The notes under the pieces are model-generated. The model was given only the letters and a program-made list of their open reading frames with translations, did no database searches and was not told where the DNA came from. The translations under genes were made by a program, and so were the position numbers. Below, in pieces: positions 1-7,489 of a DNA stretch of 13,340 bases. The stretch's first letter is position 1. The number at the start of each line of letters is the position of its first letter. Source of the stretch: Moraxellaceae bacterium UBA2031 (GTDB lineage: Bacteria > Pseudomonadota > Gammaproteobacteria > Pseudomonadales > Moraxellaceae); NCBI GenBank assembly GCA_002333145.1, contig DDBN01000099.1, forward strand, positions 1 to 13,340. The letters run 5' to 3'.

Positions 1-372
1 GCCATGGCAGGCATTACTCCCCATCCCAATATTCTCGGCATGGCCGCCACGGCAGCCGCCTACGAAAAAGCCAGCAATTGGCGTTCTGCTCTCCTCGACT
101 ATCTTCGACATAACCGTGACCGCGTCATGTCGCTGAATGGATTAGCAGGACTTAAAGTTATCCGTCCACAGTCCACTTATCTGGCCTGGCTGGATTGCCG
201 CGCACTTCCAACCGACAACGCCATCGCACTCTTTGAGAACGCTGGCGTAGGGCTCTCGGATGGGCGCGACTTTGGGCGGGAAGGTTTTGTACGGCTTAAT
301 TTTGGCTGCACACATGCCATGCTGGATGAGGCACTAAACAGAATGAGCGCGTGTCTCCAGCGGCTTACCTGA
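1..372 (+). CDS. MalY/PatB-type PLP-dependent C-S lyase (aminotransferase class I/II fold), C-terminal part
   Basis: This is the 3' end of a gene that begins before the window; the frame is open from base 1 and ends at TGA 370-372. About 123 residues remain. The segment with VRLNFGC near the end matches the C-terminal small domain of the MalY/PatB (cystathionine beta-lyase-like) branch of fold-type I PLP enzymes, where the Arg binds the substrate carboxylate. STYLAWLDCR and the GVGLSDGRDFG stretch also fit that branch. These enzymes cleave C-S bonds of cystathionine or cysteine conjugates in the cytosol. The PLP lysine and the large domain lie outside the window, so substrate and completeness cannot be judged. 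The in-frame ATG at 4 is internal, not a start. The family is fairly sure; the exact activity is not. Confidence 0.8.
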   Translation, partial: AMAGITPHPNILGMAATAAAYEKASNWRSALLDYLRHNRDRVMSLNGLAGLKVIRPQSTYLAWLDCRALPTDNAIALFENAGVGLSDGRDFGREGFVRLNFGCTHAMLDEALNRMSACLQRLT

Positions 373-375
373 CCT

Positions 376-404
376 AGGGGCAAATACGCTTCCTATTTGC
401 CTCT
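376..404 (+). terminator. Hairpin after the PLP-enzyme gene
   Basis: An 11-bp stem (AGGGGCAAATA at 376-386 pairing with TATTTGCCTCT at 394-404, one G-T wobble) with a 7-nt loop starts 4 bases after the stop codon at 372. There is no U tract behind it, so it may be a weak or Rho-assisted terminator or an mRNA 3'-end stabiliser. Its position between two genes supports a 3'-end role. Confidence 0.45.
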
Positions 405-454
405 CGCTCAGGTGCCTGACTCGTGCTACAAATCACCGGCTCAAGGAGGGCCTC

Positions 455-889
455 ATGAAGACCGTTGCAGATATTTTAAGAACCAAGATCAATCATCAGA
501 TTCACACCATCTGGCCAACCGCCACCGTACTGGAAGCCCTTAACTTGATGGCTGATAAAGGTATCGGCGCTCTAGTGGTTGTCGAAGGAGACAATGTGGT
601 GGGTATCGTCAGCGAGCGCGACTATGCCCGCAAGATCGCCCTGATGGAGCGTTCTTCCTACACCACAGAAGTCAGCGAGATCATGACCTCCAATGTTATT
701 ACCGTCACGCCGGCGCAAAAAATCCGGTATTGCATGGAACTGATGACTGAAAAACATCTGCGCCACCTGCCCGTACTGAATGATGGCAAGCTGACAGGCC
801 TCATTTCTATTGGTGACCTAGTCAAAGACATCATCACTGATCAAGAATCCATGATTCGCCAACTTGAACAGTATATTCGCGGCGAATGA
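455..889 (+). CDS. Two-CBS-domain protein
   Basis: A 144-residue protein made almost entirely of a CBS pair (Bateman module), with CBS1 at roughly residues 8-65 and CBS2 at about 72-130. Typical CBS features are visible: GALVVVEGDNVVGIVSERD in the first repeat, then IMTSNVITVTP and HLPVLNDGKLTGLISIGDLV in the second. Stand-alone CBS pairs of this length usually bind adenine nucleotides or related ligands and act as cytosolic regulatory or sensing subunits; the ligand and partner cannot be read from the sequence. There is no signal peptide or membrane segment. The start is well supported by AAGGAGGG (443-450) 4 bases before the ATG. The stop overlaps the next gene by 4 bases (ATGA), so the two are probably translated together. 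Confidence 0.9.
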   Translation: MKTVADILRTKINHQIHTIWPTATVLEALNLMADKGIGALVVVEGDNVVGIVSERDYARKIALMERSSYTTEVSEIMTSNVITVTPAQKIRYCMELMTEKHLRHLPVLNDGKLTGLISIGDLVKDIITDQESMIRQLEQYIRGE

Positions 890-1116
890 AACCAGAAGAC
901 CTGCCATTACTCCTGAGTCGCACCATGCCTTATGGCAAATACAAGGATCGTGCGATTGCCGACCTACCCGGCCATTATCTGGCGTGGTTTGCCCGTGAAG
1001 GATTTCCACCAGGGGAAATCGGCCGCTTGCTGGAGCTCATGCACGAGATTGATCACAACGGACTGCGCCCATTGCTCGACCCCTTACGTAAGCGCAATCA
1101 CCTCAGCCGGTCTTAA
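886..1116 (+). CDS. DUF3820-family protein
   Basis: A 76-residue protein with the pattern MPYGKYKDRAIADLPGHYLAWF, characteristic of the DUF3820 family. Members are often labelled 'putative quorum-sensing-regulated virulence factor', but to my knowledge their biochemical role is not established. The residues look like a small soluble fold; no signal peptide, metal-binding cluster or membrane segment is visible. The ATG overlaps the stop of the CBS gene (ATGA at 886-889), suggesting co-translation with it. The stop codon TAA (1114-1116) shares the sequence TTAA with the stop codon of the convergent dinB gene, so the two genes overlap tail to tail by 4 bases. The family call is good; the function is unknown. 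Confidence 0.8.
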   Translation: MKPEDLPLLLSRTMPYGKYKDRAIADLPGHYLAWFAREGFPPGEIGRLLELMHEIDHNGLRPLLDPLRKRNHLSRS

Positions 1117-2354
1117 TCAAACAGCGTCAGATTAGGATCGGCTTTCCGGCCCGTTGGCAGCACCGGCAAATACTGCCCTGCTTTATCTGTCACGCGATCC
1201 TGCTTCTCCAATCCCCCTACGCGCACTCCGAGCAAACGAATGCGTCGGGAAAGATCAACACGCTTCAGGCAATGTCCTGCCAAGGCGCGAATATCCACGG
1301 CATCTGCAACAAAATAATCCACCGTGTGATCGCGCGTGACACTCTTGAAATTGTCATACCTGATCTTGATGCCGATGGTGCGCCCGACATAACCCTTGTG
1401 CTGCAAGTCGGCTGCAACTCGTTCGCAAAGGTGAGTAAAAACACGCCCCAGTTCCACCTTATCAGTGACAGCATGCAGGTCGCGCTCAAAGGTGGTTTCA
1501 CGACTGATGGATACAGGCTCGCTACTCGTGACGACTGGACTGTCATCTTTGCCGTGCGCAACCCGATGCAACCATGACCCATAGCTCTTGCCAAAATGCT
1601 CAACCAGCCAGTGCTCCTCACGGGCAGCCAGTTCACCAATGGTGTGAATGCCGAGCTGCTGCAGTTTTGCATCCGTGCGCGGGCCGATACCGTTAATTTT
1701 GCGACAGGCCAACGGCCAGATCATCGACTCCAGATCCGCCTCGTGAACAATGGAAATGCCCTGAGGCTTGTTAAACTCACTGGCCATCTTGGCCAATAGT
1801 TTGTTGGGCGCTACGCCAATCGAGCAGGTCAGGCCTGTTGCCGCAAGAATGGCCTCCTGCAATCGCAAGGCCAGTGTATAACCACCTTGCTCCTGACCGC
1901 CCGGCTCATCCGTAAAGTCGATATAAACCTCATCCACCCCTCGGTTCTCCATCAGCGGAGTAATGGCACGGATCTGCTCTTTGAATAAGCGGGAATAGCG
2001 ACGGTACTCATCAACATCCACCGGCAACATGATCGCATCGGGACACAAGCGTGCCGCCTTCATGATGCCCATTGCAGAGCCCACACCAAACTGTCGCGCG
2101 GGGTAAGTGGCCGTGGTGATAACGCCTCGACCGACGTAAGCGCTAATTCGGGGAAATGCCTCAAGGGGAATCTGATCGCGTGTGCCCTCGCGCGCTGCAC
2201 GTATCAACACATCATCCTCTCCCCGTACACGCCCCCCAATCACCACCGGCAGCCCCTTGAGTTGGGGATAGCGCAGCAGCTCGACAGACGCAAAGAAAGC
2301 ATCCATGTCGAGATGTGCAATACGGCGAATCAGTGGGGAGGAAGAAAAAGTCAT
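1113..2354 (-). CDS. dinB: DNA polymerase IV (Y-family translesion polymerase)
   Basis: A Y-family error-prone DNA polymerase of 413 residues from ATG 2354. Catalytic carboxylates are visible: D16 and D18 in HLDMDAFFASVE, and D141-E142 in GVDEVYIDF. The palm and fingers are followed by a helix-hairpin-helix region (INGIGPRTDAKLQQLGI) and a little-finger domain. The C terminus, NLTLFD, resembles a beta-clamp binding motif. Compared with E. coli Pol IV there are about 30 extra residues between VVIGG and RGVITTATYPAR (about residues 42-75); I associate this form with betaproteobacteria. It synthesises DNA past lesions. An alternative GTG start at 2393 adds 13 residues and has AAGG 7 bases upstream; ATG 2354 fits the conserved N terminus better. 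The gene lies close behind the amidase gene (28-67 bases depending on start) and may be co-transcribed. No clear LexA box was seen. Confidence 0.93.
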   Translation of the reverse strand: MTFSSSPLIRRIAHLDMDAFFASVELLRYPQLKGLPVVIGGRVRGEDDVLIRAAREGTRDQIPLEAFPRISAYVGRGVITTATYPARQFGVGSAMGIMKAARLCPDAIMLPVDVDEYRRYSRLFKEQIRAITPLMENRGVDEVYIDFTDEPGGQEQGGYTLALRLQEAILAATGLTCSIGVAPNKLLAKMASEFNKPQGISIVHEADLESMIWPLACRKINGIGPRTDAKLQQLGIHTIGELAAREEHWLVEHFGKSYGSWLHRVAHGKDDSPVVTSSEPVSISRETTFERDLHAVTDKVELGRVFTHLCERVAADLQHKGYVGRTIGIKIRYDNFKSVTRDHTVDYFVADAVDIRALAGHCLKRVDLSRRIRLLGVRVGGLEKQDRVTDKAGQYLPVLPTGRKADPNLTLFD

Positions 2355-2421
2355 GGCTAATACTGGCCTTGCGGACAGTACTAGCCTAATCACTCAGCCA
2401 CCTTACGGCAAGCCCTTAGCG

Positions 2422-3897
2422 TCAGGCAGGCACCCGTGCAAACCAAGGCCTGACTTTTTCCAACTGCCCAGCAAGGCGGAACAGCGTGGCTTCATCGCCC
2501 ACTGGCGCCATAAACTGCACCCCAACTGGCAAGCCTTCAGGCGTCCAGTGCAGAGGGACAGACATAGATGGTGTACCGGTCAGATTGGAAAGCTGGGTGA
2601 ACGGCACCCGGCTCAGGCTTTCAACAGCCATTTTTTCCACCTGGCCACTCATCAACAACAGCTTGCCCAAGCCTAGGCTCAACAGGGGTCGTAAGGCGGC
2701 TTGCTGCCAAGCGGGAGTGTCTTGCTCACCAATACGGGCAGGAGGCATAGCCATCGTCGGGGTCAAATATAAGTCATAGCGCCGAAAGTACTGCCCCACC
2801 GAACGGGAGAAATCGTTCCAGCGAAACAGGGAGCGCTGAAAGTCTCCCGCTGACAAGGATCTGCCCAGCAGCGCCAGTGCGCGAGTGTCCAGTTCAAACT
2901 CCTCTTCATTTGCACCTGAGAGCTGTCTAGCCAGCTCCAGATTAGCGGCGGTCTGCCCCATGTACATGGTCAGAAAACATTCCGCCAAGAGATGCCCGTC
3001 AATATCAGGTGCTGCCTCTTCCACTTCGTGCCCCAAACCGCGCAAAAGGCTGACACACGCCTCCACCGCCGCCACACACTCTGGATCAACAGCCAACCCT
3101 AATGGCGATACTGTCGAGAAACCGATTCGCAAGCGTCCTGGTTCACGTTCAACTTCCTCACGATAAGGCCGTGCAGGCGGTCGAATCTGAAAAGGGGCAC
3201 CGATGTCTGGCCCCTGCAACACATCAAGCATGGCGGCACTGTCACGCACACTTCGAGTAATCACATGCTCGCTGGACGCACCATTCCAAAACTCGGCATG
3301 ACGTGGCCCCGCGGGAACCCGGCCGCGCGAAGGACGCAAACCAAACAGCCCGCAACAGGACGCGGGAATACGAATGGAGCCACCACCGTCACTGGCCCCA
3401 GCCATTGGCACAATGCCCGCCGCCACCGCCGCAGACGCACCGCCGGACGAGCCGCCGGAGGTATGCAGGCGATTCCACGGATTGCGCGTAGGCCCCCAGT
3501 ACGCCGGCTCTGTGGTGCCCTTGAGCGCAAACTCCGGCGTATTGGTTTTACCGAAAACCACCAACCCTGCTGCAAGGGCACGTACTACGTACTCCGCATG
3601 CGTGGGTGGCACATAATTACGCAAGGCACGGCTGCCCGATGTGGTTGGCACCCCCGCATAATCCTGAGCAATATCCTTGATCAGAAACGGTACGCCCGCC
3701 AGCGGCCCCGCCAGTGTGGTTGCTGCTCTGTTCTGGGCAATCTCGTGCATGGGAATAACAATCGCATTCAGATCAGGATTAACATCCGCGGCCCGTTGCA
3801 TTGCACATGCCAGCAACTCCGATGCTGACACCTCGCCCCGCGCCACTAACGCCGCCAGCCCCACCGCATCCTGTTGCCGATACTCATCAAATTTCAT
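2422..3897 (-). CDS. Amidase-signature family hydrolase
   Basis: A 491-residue protein of the amidase signature family, near the usual family length. The Ser-cis-Ser-Lys triad is visible: K74 in VPFLIKDIAQ, the cis-serine in the GGSSGG stretch at about 148-153, and nucleophile S174 in DGGGSIRIP. These cytosolic enzymes hydrolyse C-N bonds of amides. Substrates range widely (aryl amides, cyclic dimers, Glu-tRNA-Gln), and this sequence does not fix one. It is unlikely to be GatA because no gatB or gatC is nearby. There is no signal peptide. The ATG at 3897 overlaps the stop of the upstream metallopeptidase gene by 4 bases (ATGA on the minus strand), so translation is probably coupled. The family is sure; the substrate is unknown. 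Confidence 0.9.
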   Translation of the reverse strand: MKFDEYRQQDAVGLAALVARGEVSASELLACAMQRAADVNPDLNAIVIPMHEIAQNRAATTLAGPLAGVPFLIKDIAQDYAGVPTTSGSRALRNYVPPTHAEYVVRALAAGLVVFGKTNTPEFALKGTTEPAYWGPTRNPWNRLHTSGGSSGGASAAVAAGIVPMAGASDGGGSIRIPASCCGLFGLRPSRGRVPAGPRHAEFWNGASSEHVITRSVRDSAAMLDVLQGPDIGAPFQIRPPARPYREEVEREPGRLRIGFSTVSPLGLAVDPECVAAVEACVSLLRGLGHEVEEAAPDIDGHLLAECFLTMYMGQTAANLELARQLSGANEEEFELDTRALALLGRSLSAGDFQRSLFRWNDFSRSVGQYFRRYDLYLTPTMAMPPARIGEQDTPAWQQAALRPLLSLGLGKLLLMSGQVEKMAVESLSRVPFTQLSNLTGTPSMSVPLHWTPEGLPVGVQFMAPVGDEATLFRLAGQLEKVRPWFARVPA

Positions 3898-4409
3898 GTG
3901 TCTGCTCGTCCCTTTTCCATGTCGCGCCAGCAGAGAAAAAGGCGCAAATCAAACTCTAACTGGGCATAGCCCGGTTGCATGTATTCACACAATTGATAGA
4001 ACGCTTTGTTGTGCTCCATCTCTTTCAGATGGGCCAGTTCATGCACCACAATCATGCGTAAAAATTCCGGCGGCACTTCACGAAAAACCGAGGCAATTCG
4101 AATCTCTTTTTTTGCCACTAACCGGCCGCCGTGATTACGCGACAAGGCCGTATGCAAACCCAGTGCATGTTTCACCACATCCAGCTTACTGTCATACAAC
4201 ACCTTGTCGATAGGCGGTGCATTGCGCAAGTTTTCTTGGCGTAACTCCGTCACATAACGGTAAAGCGCCTTGTCGCTCTGAATGTCGTGGCGCTCCGGAT
4301 ACTGCTTGGCCAGATACTCACCCAAACGGTTTTCTGCCACCAACGACTGTACCTGTGCCAGCAGTTCAGCGGGGTATCCGTTCAAGTATTTCAGCCCAGT
4401 CATCGTCAT
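3894..4409 (-). CDS. ygjP: YgjP-like zinc metallopeptidase domain protein (DUF45)
   Basis: About 171 residues from ATG 4409, close to the roughly 170 of E. coli YgjP. The C-terminal half carries the zinc-peptidase signature HELAHLKEMEH (H123, E124, H127, with a third histidine at H133), followed by NKAFYQLCEYMQPGY and LEFDLRLFL, which match the YgjP/DUF45 pattern. The protein is predicted to be cytosolic with no signal peptide; its substrate is not known. I chose ATG 4409 (ATG 4403 is equally possible) because it follows the MerR-gene stop (4420-4422) by 10 bases with GACGAG nearby. A longer frame reaching 4475 would run inside the upstream gene. It is probably co-transcribed from the regulator, and its stop overlaps the amidase start. 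Confidence 0.88.
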   Translation of the reverse strand: MTMTGLKYLNGYPAELLAQVQSLVAENRLGEYLAKQYPERHDIQSDKALYRYVTELRQENLRNAPPIDKVLYDSKLDVVKHALGLHTALSRNHGGRLVAKKEIRIASVFREVPPEFLRMIVVHELAHLKEMEHNKAFYQLCEYMQPGYAQLEFDLRLFLCWRDMEKGRADT

Positions 4410-4419
4410 CGTCTCGTCA

Positions 4420-4809
4420 TCAGTTCTTGAACGTTTCCACGATGGGGCAACAGGCATGCGCCTTTTCATCGGCACATTGCCCGATCAGGTTTTGCAACCG
4501 CGCAGCCAGCATTTGCATATCCTGAATCCGCGTTTGAATATCCTGCAACCTAATCGATGCCATCGCACGAATGCGGCCACGATCTTTTACCGCATCCAAA
4601 TGCAGCAGTTCGCGAATCTCCTCCAGCGAAAAACCCGCCTCCTTGGCACGCCGAATAAAATGCAGGTGCTGCAGATCCTCATCGCAATAATAACGATAAG
4701 CCCCCTCGCGAACCGGCTCCGTCAAAAGACCGATCCGATGATAATAGCGCACGGTTTCAACATTAACGCTTGCTTGGGCGGCCAGCTTGCCGATGGTCAT
4801 ACCCGCCAT
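4420..4809 (-). CDS. MerR-family metal-responsive regulator (CueR/HmrR-like)
   Basis: A 129-residue MerR-family activator. The winged helix-turn-helix is at about residues 4-70 (MTIGKLAAQASVNVETVRYY, then REGAYRYYCDEDLQ), followed by the dimerisation helix and a C-terminal metal-binding loop CADEKAHACCP. The C-x7-C spacing matches the CueR copper loop; the extra vicinal Cys also allows C-x8-C. The Cys that Hg/Cd/Pb/Zn sensors carry at the start of the dimerisation helix is absent (HLDAVKDRG there), which in this family favours a monovalent ion, Cu(I) or Ag(I). Proteins of this type untwist an over-long promoter spacer when metal is bound. It diverges from the copper ATPase, and the shared operator lies between them. 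The start is supported by AAGGA 8 bases upstream. The metal is inferred, not proven. Confidence 0.9.
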   Translation of the reverse strand: MAGMTIGKLAAQASVNVETVRYYHRIGLLTEPVREGAYRYYCDEDLQHLHFIRRAKEAGFSLEEIRELLHLDAVKDRGRIRAMASIRLQDIQTRIQDMQMLAARLQNLIGQCADEKAHACCPIVETFKN

Positions 4810-4831
4810 GATGACTATCCTTAAAATAGGC

Positions 4832-4863
4832 TTGACTCTGTACTAGGGTACGGAGTCTAGGCT
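4832..4863 (+). promoter_or_regulatory. MerR-type promoter and operator of the copper ATPase
   Basis: The -35 is TTGACT (4832-4837) and the best -10 is TAGGCT (4858-4863), giving a 20-bp spacer instead of 17, the hallmark of MerR-activated promoters. Within the spacer is a dyad: GACTCTGTAC (4834-4843), TAGG, GTACGGAGTC (4848-4857), with one mismatch in 10. The GTAC-N4-GTAC core is of the same form as the mercury-resistance (mer) operator. It sits midway between the divergent regulator and copA, so it probably also autoregulates the regulator. Confidence 0.85.
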
Positions 4864-4896
4864 TATTGCAATACGTAATAAAGTCTGGAGGCAACC

Positions 4897-7341
4897 ATGT
4901 CGCACAATCACGATAACCATGAGGAAAATAGCACCAAGCCCAAAGGCAGTTGCTGTGGCGATAAACCCGTCCCGCCAGTGGCAGCCTCTTGCTGTTCCTT
5001 GTCTGCCGCAGTAACCACAGTTGCCCCGAAAAATACCGGCTGTTGTGGCACCGGCACAAAATCAGTGGAGTTGCGCGATCCGGTTTGTGGCATGAAAGCC
5101 GACAAAAACAGCCCACACCACACCACATGGGAAGGCCAGGAGTACTACTTCTGCTGCGCCGGCTGCGTCAAAAAATTTACGGCAGACCCCGAGCGTTACC
5201 TGAACCCGCAAGATACACCTGCCGAAATAATGCCTCCGGGAACTATCTATACCTGCCCCATGCACCCCGAAATTGTGCAAGAAGGCGCTGGCGACTGCCC
5301 AAAATGCGGCATGGCACTTGAGCCTATGATGGTCACACTGGAGACCGACACCACCGAGCTGGATGCAATGACGCGGCGCTTCTGGATCAGTGTCGTGTTC
5401 AGCCTGCCCCTGCTATTGCTGACCATGACGGAAATGCTGCCCGGCCTTAACTGGCATCATCGCTTTGGGAGTGCCTATGGCTGGATTCAGTTTGCCTTAG
5501 CCACGCCCGTTGTACTCTGGGCCGCGGCCCCTTTCTTCCGGCTGGCCGTTCAGTCTTTCGCCAGCCGTCACCTCAATATGTTCAGCCTGATTGGGCTGGG
5601 CGTAGCGGCCGCCTATGGCTTTAGCGTCATGGCACTGCTGCTCCCCGGCATGATTCCGGACAGCTTTGCCCAAGACGGCATGGTGCCGTTTTATTTCGAA
5701 GCCGCCGCCGTCATTGTGTCGCTGGTCTTACTCGGGCAAGTGCTGGAGTTACGCGCCCGCGCTCAAACGGGGGATGCCCTGCGCGATCTGCTTCGGCTGG
5801 CGCCTGAAACGGCCAATCGTTTAGGTGACAACGGTGAAGAAACAATTCCCCTCTCTCATGTACACCTTGGTAATCATCTGCGCGTTAAACCCGGCGAACG
5901 AGTCCCGGTAGACGGCAAAGTGCTAGAAGGTCACTCCAGTGTTGACGAGTCCATGCTCACCGGCGAACCGTTACCGGTAGAAAAAATGATCGATAGCCCT
6001 GTCACCGGCGGCACGCTCAACCAGAGTGGCGCCTTTGTCATGGTGGCAGAGCGCATTGGTCAAGACACCTTACTGGCGCGCATTGTCGATCTGGTCAATC
6101 AGGCATCCCGTTCACGCGCACCCATCCAACGCTTGGCCGATACGGTGTCGGCCTGGTTTGTGCCGATTGTGATTGTGGTGGCGGTACTCGCGTTTGCTGG
6201 CTGGTGGTTTTTTGGCCCGGCCCCTGCTTTTAATCACGCACTCGTAGCCGCAATTTCCGTGCTTATCATTGCTTGCCCGTGTGCATTGGGCTTGGCCACG
6301 CCTATGTCTATTACTGCAGGCATAGGCCGGGGCGCGCGTGAAGGCGTGCTCATCAAAGATGCCATCGCACTGGAACAAATGGAGAAAGTCGACACATTGG
6401 TGATCGACAAAACCGGCACCCTCACCGAAGGCAGGCCGTCACTAAAAGGCATATATGCCATCGATAACGATGAAGACCGCGTCTTGCAACTGGCCGCCAG
6501 TCTGGATGCACTCAGCTCGCATCCCATCGCCCAAACACTGGTGAATGGAGCAAAAGCCAAGGGGCTGGCCCTGATGCCCGTCGACGACTTCAACAGCCTG
6601 CCGGGTGCCGGTGTCGAAGGCCGTATTGGCGATCACTTCATCCGACTGGGTAACGAAGCACTGTTCCGCCACACAGGCCTAGATGCCGGCATCGTGGGGC
6701 AAAAAGCCGAGCTACGGCGCCTTGCTGGCGAAACCGTCATGCTGGTCAGTTGTGACGAGACGATTATTGGATTGGTCGGTGTTGCCGACAAAATCAAGGC
6801 ATCCACCAAAGAAGCCGTTACGGCCCTCAAGGCCGAAGGCATTCGACTGATCATGCTCACAGGCGATAACCCCGTCACCGCGGATGCCGTAGCCCGTGAG
6901 CTTGGTATTGATGAAGTTCATGCCGAAGTTCGTCCAGAGCAAAAACACGAGCACATCAAACGCCTGCAAGCCGAAGGCCGAATCGTGGCCATGGCGGGTG
7001 ATGGCATCAATGATGCACCCGCACTGGCCATGGCACACATTGGCATTGCCATGGGCAACGGTACCGATATCGCCATGCAGAGTGCTGGTGTTGTGCTGGT
7101 AAAAGGTGACCTGCGCGGCATCTCTCGTGCCATCTTACTCAGCCGCGCCACCATGACCAACATCCGGCAAAACCTTTTCTTCGCCTTCATCTACAACTTT
7201 GTAGGCGTGCCGTTGGCAGCAGGCCTGCTCTATCCCTTCTTTGGCATATTGCTCAGCCCAATGATTGCCAGCCTCGCCATGAGCCTGAGCTCGGTATCGG
7301 TCATCAGTAACGCCTTACGGCTACGCAACGTCAAACTGTAA
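4897..7341 (+). CDS. copA: Cu(I)-exporting P1B-type ATPase with YHS and heavy-metal-binding N-terminal modules
   Basis: An 814-residue inner-membrane pump that couples ATP hydrolysis to Cu(I) (possibly Ag(I)) efflux. The N terminus lacks the usual GMxCxxC HMA domain. It has three vicinal Cys pairs (19-20, 32-33, 49-50), a YHS domain at about 60-102 (DPVCGM, YYFCCAGC) and a CPMHPEI/CPKCGM module at about 118-143. Then come the paired N-terminal membrane helices, the actuator loop MLTGEPLP, the ion-binding ACPCALGLATP (C460-P-C462), the phosphorylated D504 in DKTGTLTEG, the SSHPIA nucleotide-binding HP motif and the hinge GDGINDAPAL. YNFVGVPLAAG and MSLSSVSVISN in the last two helices are the Cu(I) (P1B-1) selectivity signatures. 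GGAGG at 4887-4891 precedes the ATG. Expression is probably controlled by the divergent MerR-family regulator. Confidence 0.95.
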   Translation: MSHNHDNHEENSTKPKGSCCGDKPVPPVAASCCSLSAAVTTVAPKNTGCCGTGTKSVELRDPVCGMKADKNSPHHTTWEGQEYYFCCAGCVKKFTADPERYLNPQDTPAEIMPPGTIYTCPMHPEIVQEGAGDCPKCGMALEPMMVTLETDTTELDAMTRRFWISVVFSLPLLLLTMTEMLPGLNWHHRFGSAYGWIQFALATPVVLWAAAPFFRLAVQSFASRHLNMFSLIGLGVAAAYGFSVMALLLPGMIPDSFAQDGMVPFYFEAAAVIVSLVLLGQVLELRARAQTGDALRDLLRLAPETANRLGDNGEETIPLSHVHLGNHLRVKPGERVPVDGKVLEGHSSVDESMLTGEPLPVEKMIDSPVTGGTLNQSGAFVMVAERIGQDTLLARIVDLVNQASRSRAPIQRLADTVSAWFVPIVIVVAVLAFAGWWFFGPAPAFNHALVAAISVLIIACPCALGLATPMSITAGIGRGAREGVLIKDAIALEQMEKVDTLVIDKTGTLTEGRPSLKGIYAIDNDEDRVLQLAASLDALSSHPIAQTLVNGAKAKGLALMPVDDFNSLPGAGVEGRIGDHFIRLGNEALFRHTGLDAGIVGQKAELRRLAGETVMLVSCDETIIGLVGVADKIKASTKEAVTALKAEGIRLIMLTGDNPVTADAVARELGIDEVHAEVRPEQKHEHIKRLQAEGRIVAMAGDGINDAPALAMAHIGIAMGNGTDIAMQSAGVVLVKGDLRGISRAILLSRATMTNIRQNLFFAFIYNFVGVPLAAGLLYPFFGILLSPMIASLAMSLSSVSVISNALRLRNVKL

Positions 7342-7364
7342 ACCGATGGTGCAATCCATTGAAT

Positions 7365-7397
7365 AAGGGCCTCTTTCCAGATTGGCAGGTGGCCCTT
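7365..7397 (+). terminator. Inverted repeat downstream of copA, possible terminator
   Basis: AAGGGCC (7365-7371) and GGCCCTT (7391-7397) form a 7-bp perfect stem around a 19-nt loop, 24 bases after the copA stop. There is no U tract and the loop is long, so it is a weak candidate. The rest of the 148-base gap up to the next start shows nothing else convincing. Confidence 0.3.
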
Positions 7398-7489
7398 CAC
7401 CCCTACAGATTGTCTGGCAATTCGACCAATACATTAGCTAATGTCAATGTTAGAGTCCGGTTATCTATTTGCACAGCAAGGCCGTTGTT

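Noticed and set aside
886..1135. Second open frame (932-1135) over the DUF3820 gene
   Set aside because: The DUF3820 frame has a conserved pattern and is coupled to the CBS gene; the other frame has neither.
3265..3828. 187-codon open frame on the + strand, and overlapping ones at 3303-3616 and 3677-4213
   Set aside because: They lie opposite the amidase and metallopeptidase genes, whose motifs are intact. The encoded products are Arg/Pro/Thr-rich with no recognisable domain, typical of antisense shadows in GC-rich DNA.
4282..4824. 180-codon open frame on the + strand
   Set aside because: It runs antisense across the MerR-family gene and the metallopeptidase gene, has no domain, and ends at the divergent promoter region.
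6112..6593. Open frames on the - strand inside copA
   Set aside because: They oppose the CPC and DKTGT region of the ATPase and show no independent coding signal.
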